From Adineta vaga (Eukaryota > Rotifera): 64,000 nt of DNA. Of the stretch, positions 33,801-43,911 are shown piece by piece. The translations under genes and the position numbers were made by a program. The stretch lies in contig CP075493.1 in assembly GCA_021613535.1 (NCBI GenBank), forward strand, positions 16,306,001 to 16,370,000. Direction: 5' to 3'. Every line of letters begins with the position of its first letter. Position 1 is the first letter of the stretch. The notes under the pieces are model-generated. The model worked only from the letters and a program-made list of their open reading frames with translations. It searched no databases and was not told the DNA's origin.

Positions 33801-36800
33801 TAACTTAGAGGACCAGTATTATATTCAATTCCACGAAATGAGTTATATAAATGATAAGCTAATCTAGAAGTTTTTCTTTCTACTCAGAAATTGTGATGAC
33901 TTTTTAGTTCAGGATCGAAAGTCTGAAGAAAATGTTGATTCAAATATAAGCTAAATAAAATAAATGAATTTTTAGCTGATTTAATCAAAGTAGTATTTAA
34001 ACAAAAGTTCTGACTTCTCTATGAAATCGCTCAATTCTCTGTACAATTCGATACTGATTAATTTTTAACATAATTATTATGTATTTAGTAACAATGTCTC
34101 TCGGAGGTACCGAAGCTTATCCAGTTGGTATTCATATAATAGCTGCTCAATTAGTATCCGAAGCAGGAGGTGAGTTTTCCTTCTGTTATTCAATTATATA
34201 ATCTAACATTTCTCGTAGTTTATATCACAATCGCGGCTGGAAACGAAGGAAATGAGGGTTTGTACAGTACTGCAGGTCCGGCAATTGCACCAGGTGCTAT
34301 GGCTATTGGTTCTATCGATAATAAATATCTACCAGCATCTGTGATTATCACACCGGATGGTGAACAAATTGGTTATTTACATGGAGCATTTGGTGGATGG
34401 ACATCGAATGTTATCTCAAAAATTGTTGTCAATGGTCAGCTACAAGAATGTACCTTATTTATATTCTAACGTTGAGTTTTTCTTTAGATCCAAATCGAGG
34501 ACCAAATGATGGTTGTAATGGTATAAATAATCCAACTGCAGTCATAGGTACTGTGGTTCTATTTTCGTTCACTAATCAAGATACATGTGGCTCTGCTTTT
34601 CGATGTAATGCGGCAGCAGCAGCTAAGGCAATAGGCTGTCTGGTTTATAATGTTGGTCCTATTACAGGTCTTATTTCATCCATCCTTTTCTTTTGTTAAT
34701 TAAGTTTTTTTTATTGTAGGTTCCAGTTTGATTCCAAGTGGAAGTATCAGTTTAGCCGATGGTTTAAGCATTGTTGCAACTGTAGCTGAGGATCCTGATG
34801 CTCTTTATACTTTCACGGGCATGCCTACTGTGATTTCGGTGGTAAGAATATTGAATGAAAAGTTATAGAAAATGTTTTTCTTTCATAATAGATCCATATG
34901 AGAAACAATAAGTAGCGTAGACATATCGAAAAACGATAAAGTGCATTAAAGATTGTTTCGAGATTTAGACTTAAGTTTGAGTTGTGCCAAAAGAGATAGA
35001 CACATGACATCAACTGTAATACTAACTCATTAGACATTTTTGATCTTGTATATTGAATTCAAGATCAAATGTCGATGATTTAATTGCCTAAATTAGGAAT
35101 AAATATAGTTCTTAAACTTATATATATAAAATCGAATCGTTTGTATTTGATGCACATCTAAGTACACAACTGTAGATGAGAAAGAGAGACTAATTAGAAA
35201 ATAGGTGTCCAATTACATAATCACCAAAATGTTAAGTCTTCCTTACTTCTCTTTTGTAGTTAAATTCACTCAAATGAGACTAAAACAATCATCTGACGTT
35301 AGATAGTTTACTTGTATGTTAAAGCCATTAGCAACTTTTAATCTTTGAATAAATCTGTCAGCTATTAATTATAAACATTCTCCAGTGAAGGAAATTCTGA
35401 TAATGTGAACTTGCAAACATTTGGTTCTCTGTATGTTTAGGACACAGCTTTAACACCTTCTTTTTTTACTTCACTTGGTCCTACTGGTGACTTAAATTTC
35501 TATCCAGCAATAAGTGCCATCGGTGGATATGTGTACTCAACAGTTTCTCCCTATGCTGCTTCAATAAGCGGATTGTCAGCGGCATATGATACATATTCTG
35601 GTACAAGTATGGCTACTCCTTATATGGCTGGGTAAGTTTCATTATGCATGAGAACAGGATACTTCTGTCAAATGATCAATCAGATTAGAAAACAACTATT
35701 TTCATTTCTGATACATTTATACTTTGACAATTAATACAACTTTTTTTTTTGTTTCTATTTGAAGAGTATTAGCATTATTCCTATCCAGCATTGATAATCC
35801 TCCTCCATCCACAGTTAATGGTGCTGCATCAAATGGAAAATGTCGTCCTAAATTCTCTCTTGTCAAAGATATATTTCAATCAAATGCTCAAATGGTCAAC
35901 ATCTACAATTCTTCACTTCTTGCTAGTGCTATTCAACAAGGAGCTGGACTAGTGCAAGCTGATAAAGGTATCACTACTACAACTCTCGTCTTCCCAAGTA
36001 CACTCTCACTAAATGATACAGTGAGAAAACATTCTTCATACAAAGTTACCATAACAAATATTGGAAATAAAAAAGCTGTTTATAAAGTGAATCATATTGG
36101 AGCAGCGCTTGCTACTGGAGCAACATCAACCAGCGAATTACTTCTTGTTGAACCCATCTATTCTGAAGATTACGCTGTAAGTTTTAAATTAAAAATTCGT
36201 CTAAATTACCGAGAGAATCTAAAAAATAATAGCTAAAGTCGAATTTTGGCCAGTAGAAGAAAGAAGAACATATTTGTTTGTTTCCTTATCTAAAAGACGC
36301 CTTTATTTCTTTTTCATTCTTATGAAATCTTTTTGTTTTCATAACATATTCCAGAAAGTAACTATTCAACCATCTAAATTTGAACTTCAACCTGGTGATA
36401 CACAAAAAATAACACTGCGATTCCAAGAACCTTCGAAAGCTGATCCAACTCTTCTTCCGATATATTCTGGTTATATTAAAGTTCAAAATACAATCAATAA
36501 TGAAATCACTCATGTCTCATGTAAATCCTTTAGTTTGATCATTTGATTCCAATAGTATTTTGTCTTCGTTTGATTTGTATTGAATAGATGCTGGTATTGT
36601 AGGTGATTATAGTAAAGCACAGATTATTATTCGAAATCCGGATTTGGGAATTATTACGGGAATTGCGGATATGAATGCAAACTTTGTGACTAATGGACAA
36701 ATTCCAACATTAAATTGTACTGAACTGTGTTATGTTGTTGTGTTATTAGCATATCCAACACGACTTCTTAAAATAGAAGCTATTTCAACAACAGATAATA

Positions 36801-37673
36801 CAAAGTAACAATCATTTAGATATTAACTCTTTTAGTTATCCCAGAGAGAGAAAGTTTTCTTTAATACTCTTTTATTCTTTAAAAAGTAATTATCATTCTG
36901 TTCTTCATTACTTCTAAGTTTTTCGACTTCTTATTCTTATGAGAAAGAATACAGTTATAAACTTTCAAGAGTTCTATGAGTAGTTGTTAAACTCCTAAAT
37001 TAACAAATAACAAGTTAGATGCGTTTTCTAAAGGACGAATAAACTTAATTACTTGTAAATTTGATTAATTAAATATGGACTATCGATGATCAGTTGAGTT
37101 AATTTAGTAAGAATATTGCCACTATTGATTGATACTCTTTCCGATATCTTTCGAATAACTATAATAGAGAGACATCCTTGTAAGAGAAAAAATCATATTT
37201 TTCATCATTCAAATAGCTCCAAATTATCAAGAGTAGTTTAGAACGAATGACAATGCTCGCAGAAGGTTTTCTTTTCTTATTTTCTGTACCTCTAATTTCT
37301 TTTTAATATGTATACAAACTTGTATGTTTATAAATGGATGTAGTTTTACAAGATTATTTTTTTATTTTGTAGTCATGGGATATTGTATAGTGTGAACGCT
37401 CCTACCGATTTTACTGAGAAAGCCCTTGAGGGTTATTTCTATTTTGAAAACTTACCAAGAAATTTACCAGTTACCTTTCCTTATTATTCTGTCATCTGGT
37501 ATGGTGAAACTGGTAAAATATCGATGACTGAAGAACAACCAGATGGTCCGATTAGTAAACTTCCTGATGATCAATACAAAATTCAGTTTTCAGTTCTTCG
37601 CCATTTTGGTAATCCAACAAATCCAAGTGACTATGAAGTTTATCAATCACCACCGTTCAATTTTGTTCACTAA
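30842..37673 (+). CDS. Membrane-anchored subtilisin-like serine protease (peptidase S8), many exons
   Basis: Exon 1 (30842-30927) begins MEYNETPASEEQ. Exon 2 (from 30983) carries a single helix VIITGLLLMFIVAGALMFF, so a type II anchor is predicted. Exons to about 32280 encode a Pro/Gly, acidic and Thr-rich stalk. The exon at 32455-32928 has a propeptide-like ILKGAYVIQYP ... VDVFPVTVIKRP. The catalytic domain follows: Asp in GILDTGIDYTHPALGG (33013), His in HGTHVAGIIG (split by the intron at 33241-33292), Asn in IAAGNEGNEG (34222) and Ser in YSGTSMATPYMAG (about 35596). A PA-type insert is present (CGSAFRCNAAAAAKAIGCLVYN). The C-terminus is beta-rich (SYKVTITNIGNKKAVYKV) like the Fn3-like domains of Vpr/C5a-type subtilases. 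It ends at 37673. All triad residues are present. Exons 1-8 could instead be a separate gene, but splice phases join. Confidence 0.85.
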
Positions 37674-37785
37674 TTTAATACAAACATTAATCATTACTTC
37701 GTTTCTTTCGTGATTTCTTTTCGTATCGATTCTTTCATCTTTCTTCTTTTTCTATTTATTATTGATATATCTATAGAATTCAATT

Positions 37786-37803
37786 AATCTTGAGGGTGTG
37801 AGT
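37786..37803. repeat. Telomere-repeat boundary scrap (ATCTTGAGGGTGTGAG)
   Basis: The same ATCTTGAGGGTGTG boundary as locus C, next to the ribozyme that follows. Confidence 0.55.
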
Positions 37804-37808
37804 CAAAG

Positions 37809-37860
37809 CAAACCAAGACGCGTTTCGACTGTAGCTAAAGCAGTCTCATCAGTTGATTTT
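37809..37860 (-). ncRNA. Stand-alone hammerhead ribozyme, complete
   Basis: On the minus strand: stem I AAUCAA/UUGGUU, CUGAUGAG (37852-37845), stem II ACUG/CAGU with loop CUUUAGCUA, CGAAA, then CGCGUC. Core residues are canonical. The nearest RT is about 700 bp away and has its own ribozyme, so this one appears independent. Confidence 0.82.
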
Positions 37861-38273
37861 CAGACTTTCATATCATTCATATATGTTTCGAATGATACAT
37901 TCAGTAATGGTCAGCGATGCCTTATATAATGAAATGTAGCAGTGAGAAATAAGTCGTTGAATGGCTTGTGACACCGCTAGCTGCCGACATCTTTCACATT
38001 TGTCATACAATCATATGAGATGCCGGTCTTTGTCGAATAATTTACATCGGGAAGGTTTTTTTTTATTGGTTCGTTTGAGATACAGATTGAATGTATTATC
38101 GAGAAGTTGTTTCATTTTTGAATTTATAATTAAATAACAAATTGATTTATCTTTGCTTAAGAAAAATAAACTCAATTTGCTGGATTTCAACTCTTACTTT
38201 TCAGTAATCGACAATGTCGAATAAATAGAATAAATTTAATTTGAAAATAATTAATATACTTTTCAATAAGATA

Positions 38274-38377
38274 TGTAGAGTTTAACTTTGCCGACGCGTT
38301 TCGCGTTCTTTTATTTATTTAGGAAAAAAAGAAGAAAAATATATATAAGTAAAAGAACACTCATCAGGGCTCTGCAT
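38274..38377 (-). ncRNA. Hammerhead ribozyme of RT copy 3
   Basis: On the minus strand: UGCAGAGCC, CUGAUGAG (38367-38360), a long stem II UGUUCUUUU/AAAAGAACG around an AU-rich loop, CGAAACGCGUCGGC, and the distal partner CUCUACA. It matches the layout of the motif at 7413, with a stronger stem II. It lies about 200 bp downstream of RT copy 3. Confidence 0.85.
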
Positions 38378-38570
38378 AACTTGAAAAAGCATAGAAAAGA
38401 ACAATGAGATATATGATAATAATAAGGAAGAGAAAGGAGAAGAAACAATAATGGAGTAACAAGATAAATGAATGAATAAATAAATATAGATGTATCTGTA
38501 ATACAAAGTGAACGTCATAAGATAATTAAATGGACCAGTTGTAATAAACTAAATTAAAATCAATGAATGT

Positions 38571-39930
38571 TCACGTATTACGAGTTTGAACAAGTCGTTG
38601 TTGAAGGTTAGTAACATTACGTGTACCTAGAACCGGATTAATATCATTGATTGGTGATTCTTGAGAGAATTTTTGCCAAAGTTTATGGAATTTAGTTGGA
38701 AATGATTTCATATTGACACAATATGTAAAATGAACGAACATTGTGTGACCGAAATCAACTGGACCTTTGGCTTGTACTGGACTATTGATAATTTGGTTAC
38801 GTATGGTAATATAATTATAGAAGGTTAATGGCTCTTCTATATGGTATTTGACAAATAGATTATTGAATTGTTTATTAATAAAACTATTTGGATATTTATT
38901 AATAAGTAAAGCCATACGTAATTTTTCACGTTCATCCAGATATGATTGAAATGTTGAACAATACCGAATTGCACGTAATAACATGGTAAATGGAATGTTC
39001 TTTTTCATATGTATTGGATGAACACTACGAAATGGTAAGTAATAAGGTTCATAGCTTGGTTTATGATAAACTTTAGTGAGAAGAACACCAGCTTGATTTT
39101 CTATATAGAGATCGAGGAAATTAATTTGAAGACTAATATTTGCAGATAACTGAATATTTTCATCAAAAGTATTCCAACGAACAAGTTCTTTAAGGAAATG
39201 TCGTTGTGGCCAGTTAATAATTATAAAAATATCATCGATATAACGAAAATAGAGGCCATAACTATTATGAATTTGTCGGATAATTCTTTGTTCGAAGAAA
39301 AACATATAACAATTGGCAATAGTCAATGTTAGAGGGGAGCCCATAGCTCCACCTCGAATTTGACGATAATAATTATTATTATATTTAAAATAATTATTTT
39401 CTATAACAAATCTTGCTAATCGTATAATTATTTCTATATTTAAACCGTTGATTTGTTTAATTTTGAGATAATCGAACATTTTCCTTAATGCTAAAACTCC
39501 TTCAACTTGTGGTATCATTGTATAAAGGTCGATCACATCAATTGTACATAGAATTGTTTCTTGATGTAAATTATTTGTTGACCATTGTTGAAGATGTTTA
39601 ATTAATTCGTAACCAGATGTAACTGTTGTAGATAAAGCCATCTGATTGAATAGTGGTCGTAATAAATCATCCAAATATTTTGAAATTTTAATTGTTGGAT
39701 GTTTTAATCCAGATATAATTGGACGAAGTGGAGTACCAGGTTTATGTGATTTAGGTAACTAATATAGATGGGCTAATTCAATATCATCGGTTTGTTTAAG
39801 ACATAATTGTTCATATTTTTTTTGTGTTAGCCATTTCATAAGACGTAAATCAAGTAGATATTTATTGGTACGTTTGATTAAGTCAACTAATGGATCATTT
39901 GGACCAAAGCATTGATAGGCTTGTATTAAA
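38571..39930 (-). pseudogene. Athena/Penelope-type reverse transcriptase, copy 3
   Basis: The frame starts in QAYQCFGPNDPLVDL near 39928 and runs through WLTQKKYEQLC to a TAG near 39761, where the others have Tyr (LAHLYYLPK). After it the frame is open to 38571: LRPIISGLKHP, IDVIDLYTMIP, RGGAMGSPLTLTIANCYMF, FRYIDDIFIIINWP and the tail PVLGTRNVTNLQQRL. The catalytic Asp pair is present, and one nonsense codon is the only break seen. No endonuclease domain. It begins directly at the truncated 3' end of copy 4, in the same direction. Confidence 0.85.
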
Positions 39931-41010
39931 TGGTTTAATGATATTAAACTTATCTAATACACATTGAAATTGTTCGTCAATAAATTGAACAGGATATTTA
40001 TTTAATAATAGATCCATTCGTAATTTGCTTCGTTCTTTTGAATAAGCTTCATATGTTGAACAATATCGAATTGCACGAATTAACATTGCAAATGGGATGT
40101 TTTTCTTCATATGTAATGGATGGATACTATTGAAAGGTAAATAATAAGGTTCATAACTTGGTTTATGAAAAACTTCTGTAAATAATTGACCATTTTGATT
40201 TTTTATAGAAAGATCGAGGAAACTAACTTGATGATTAATATTTGGAATTAAATTAATATTTTCATCGAATGTATTCCATCGATCAATTTGTTTTTGAAAA
40301 TGACGTAATGGCCAATTGACTATAATAAATATATCATCAATATAACGAAGATAAAGACCACCACTATTTGTTATTTGCCGAAGAATATTTTGTTGAAAGA
40401 AAAACATATAACAGTTAGCAATGGTCAATGTTAACGGAGAGCCCATAGTACCTCTTCGAATTTGATGATAATATTGTTTGTTATAGGAGAAGTAATTGTT
40501 TTGAATAACGAATCGAGCCAAACGAATAATCGCTTCAATTTTCAGATCTTTAATTGATTTTAATCGATGATGATCTAATAATTGTTTTAATGACAGAACA
40601 CCTTCAATTTGTGGAATCATTGTATAAAGGTCGGTAACATCGATTGTTGCTAATAAAGTTTCTTTCTTGAGATTATTTGAAGACCATTTTTGAACTTGTT
40701 GAAGTAATTCAAAACCATCTGTAACAGTGGTATTTGAAGCCATCTGATCAAATAATGGACGTAATAAATCATCGAGAAATTTCGAAATCTTTATAGTTGG
40801 ATGTTTAAGACCAGATATGATTGGACGTAAAGGTGTACCAGGTTTATGTGCTTTTGGAAGATAATAGAGATGAGCTAATTCAACTTCATCTGCTTTAACA
40901 CATAATTGTTCATATTGTTTTTGAGTTATCCATTTGCTTATTCGTAAATCAAATAGATATTTATTTGTTCGTTGCTTGATCATAAGATCAGGTTTTTTGA
41001 ATGCATAAAG
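39926..41010 (-). pseudogene. Athena/Penelope-type reverse transcriptase, copy 4 (3'-truncated)
   Basis: Open from about 41010 (PDLMIKQRTNKYLFDL) through KAHKPGTPLRPIISGLKHP, IDVTDLYTMIP and LRYIDDIFIIVNWP to QFQCVLDKFNIIKPFN, where it is cut off by the start of copy 3 near 39928. The last residues of the open frame are read from copy 3 in another frame. In the RT core the usual GGAMGSP reads RGTMGSP, a change in a conserved motif. The family tail (PILGTRN) and a ribozyme are missing. Non-functional by truncation. Confidence 0.8.
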
Positions 41011-41044
41011 GATTATGTGTACCAATTATGACATTGATCTATAC

Positions 41045-41130
41045 CAGTTGACTACTATTACAAAACTGGGATGTTAAAAAGGATCCAGCATATTTTGAAT
41101 ATAAACATTTATATTCATTATATTTGAATC
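41045..41130 (+). pseudogene. Short remnant of the two-pass membrane protein family
   Basis: TTGACTACTATTACAAAA ... ACATTTATATTCATTATATTTGAA aligns with 42280-42360 of the gene downstream (encoding ALITITK ... YRRLHSLYSN), with several changes and no open frame. It is a third partial copy in this region. Confidence 0.6.
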
Positions 41131-42089
41131 TCGAAAAAATATTTTCAAGAATTTTCAAGAACCGAAAAATAGTGGCTTTTGCATATTTCGTCCAAAGACC
41201 TGGTTTTGGGGAGAACTCGAGGTTTTTACAAGGATTTTGCGATTTTTGCCTACAAAATAGCTTCTAAAAAGGATAAAAAGTAGTGCATCGTGATCAGCAG
41301 CTCACGCTCTATAAAACCATGTGCAAAAAAAATAAAAATAAATTTCACTTGATTTTTGCATTGCGTGCACCTTATATATACATCACATTTTAATGTGTCA
41401 TTAAAAATATAATCTTTCTTATCTCTATTATGATCCAAACTCAATTTCAAATTTTAATCGTTTTTGATAATTATATTCCACATGGTCATGTTCAATTAGA
41501 TATTGTTCGTTTCAATCAAAAACACTAATAAAATACCTCATCATCTTGATGAAAAACTTGTTCTTAATGCTTACCAATTAAATATAGAAGAAATCATATA
41601 TAAAACATTATTACTTCCATTTAAAATCAGTACCAAATCTAATTCATTAATTATCGACATTAAACAAATTCCAAAGGACATGATTTCTATTTCTATTTTA
41701 ATTTATTATTCAACATCATCTAATCGATCAAAAGCATTACAATAAACCTACAATGAATGAGAATGTTCATAAATTTGCTATTCGAACTTTTTCTCAAGAT
41801 GTCCCGTTACAATCAAGAATAATTCGAATGAAGGCACAAACTGTCTGAATTCGTTCTTAAACAATAATAGCTGTCTACACATTTTATTAACCAACAGTTT
41901 TTCTTTAATCATAATTTCTTGCTTTTTTTTCACTGATGAATAAAATATAAAAACAGATGTTAGTTACTTTTTGCTGTCAACACCTACAGAATCGTTTTCT
42001 TCTTTGCTTTTTTTTGAATGCATTATTTATTCCATATGTTTCAATATAAAAAAATGATAGATAATAATGGTAAATGAAATATTTTAGTA
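41131..42089. other. Non-coding stretch
   Basis: An 80-codon frame at 41503-41745 has no recognisable features and starts from a non-standard codon. Otherwise AT-rich upstream DNA of the 42-kb gene. Confidence 0.4.
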
Positions 42090-43465
42090 ATGATTAATTT
42101 TCAGAAAATTCGAAATTTACCAAGTCAGTTAATCAAATTCATAAAAAATTATAATCTATTTCAATCAATTCCACCATCAACAGATGAACATGATCTACAA
42201 AATGAACGGATTTCAACAAGATTATTTCTCATCCTTTTAACTTTTTCATTGATTATTCTTCTTATCTACAATGCATTGATTACTATTACAAAAACCGATA
42301 TTAAAAGAAATCCAACATATACTGAATATCGACGTTTACATTCATTGTATTCAAATACATTAACATGTCCATGTAAACATATTTCCATCGATTATAAAGA
42401 AATTCTTCAAGTTAATTACACATTACATGAAATATGTTCATCAGATTTTATAACACAAAAATGGTTTCAATATCTTATTGATTCTTATTATTTACAAAAA
42501 ACGGATCGCGATTTTTTAAAAGTTGTTTTATCACCATTCAAAACAATGCATTCTCTATGTGAGTTAATAAATGAAACAATTCTAAATAATTATGCTCAGT
42601 TTCAATCAATTCAATACATTAGCACATTAGTAACATCAAGAGACACATTTGAAACACAATTACAAATCTTTATAAATGAATTTCGATCGGCAACGACAAC
42701 TAATTTTAATCGTTCATTAAATCTTATGAAAAGTATAACTGATATAAATGTTTTATATTCTATACAAAGTGAGGCATACTATTTGACGAAGTCATTTGCC
42801 GATGATAAAATCAGTTCGGGACCAATGGTTTTTTACCCTTCTTATTCGTGTGCTAAATCATCAAAATATGTCAAACCAATAAGTTTTAGACATGATGGAT
42901 TAATTCCCATTCCTGGTTTATATCAAGGATGCGATGTAATCGAAGCATTATTGAAATCTACTCTTGAATGTTTGTATAATCAAACATGTTCTCATCAATT
43001 TTTCTTTCGACATGGAAATAAAAATTCATTAAAAATAAGAATTCTTAATTCAACAATAAAAGAACTTATCGATGATTTAATGATTGAAACATGGACATCA
43101 ACTATAAAACATGAAAATTATTATAATTATTGTCAACCGATCAGATATGCATTTATAGTTATCAAAGTAAAAATGAGAAACTTTATGTTGTTACAGCATC
43201 ATTTGGACTTATCGGTGGTTTAATAACTGTATTTAAATTTGTTATACCAATTGTAGTTCGATTTCTTCGAAAAAAACTACGAAAACAAATTGAAACTACT
43301 GGTAAGAAGAAAATTATATATTATATTTTACTTATTTATATTTCAGAAACCAATACAATTCAATCAAAATCTTCATTATTACAAAGATTATTTCATTTTC
43401 TCATAACTCTCAATTTATTTCCATCATTTCCACCATCTACCAATCAAATTCATCTCGAAGATTAA
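42090..43465 (+). CDS. Two-pass membrane protein, multicopy Cys family (one frameshift)
   Basis: Starts MINFQKIRNLPSQL. A first membrane helix (LFLILLTFSLIILLIY, about residues 47-62) is followed by a large loop with TCPCKHISIDYK, HEICSSDFITQKWF, YPSYSCAKSSKY, LYQGCDVIEALL, CLYNQTCSH and NYYNYCQP. A shift of frame near 43145 is needed to reach the second helix (VTASFGLIGGLITVFKFVIP) and a basic end (RFLRKKLRKQ). The paired Cys and two helices imply an extracellular, disulfide-rich loop. No stop follows this helix. A possible 45-nt intron (43302-43346) or read-through joins it to the N-terminus of the next paralogue, and it stops at 43465. Function unknown; the frameshift makes activity doubtful. 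Confidence 0.68.
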
Positions 43466-43911
43466 CGAACTTCAACAAGATTATTTCTCTTTATAATTAT
43501 TCTTTCTATATACAATGTTTTAATCATAACTGGTAAGCCTGTTTCAATCAAAACACCAACATATACTGAATATCAACGTTTATATTCATTATATTCAAAT
43601 GCATTAACATGTCCATGTAAACATATTTCAATTGATTATAAAGAAATTCTTCAAATTGATTATACATTACATCAACTATGTTCATCACATTTTATTAAAC
43701 AACGTTGGATTGATCATCTTTCACACACAGCTTTATTGATATTAACAGATATACGAGATTTTCGCATGTCAGCTAACAAATTTTTCCATGCTTTAAGTAT
43801 AATATGTGAATCAATAAATAAAACAATTACTGATAATTATTCACAATTTTACTGAACATTTTCGAACAAAGATAACAAATAATTTTGTTTATATCATTCA
43901 AATGGTTGAAT
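43357..43911 (+). pseudogene. Second, tandem copy of the same membrane protein family
   Basis: FHFLITLNLFPSFPPSTNQ and, after an in-frame TAA at 43463, RTSTRLFLFIIILSIYNVL, TYTEYQRLYSLYSNALTCPC and HQLCSSHFIKQRWIDHL parallel the preceding gene. A second stop lies at 43853, and a deletion follows. Homology ends at about 43911, exactly where the DNA transposon begins. The 3' half was not recognised on the far side of the transposon. Confidence 0.75.

Noticed and set aside
41503-41745. 80-codon plus-strand frame
   Set aside because: Starts from a non-ATG codon and matches nothing recognisable; too short to support.
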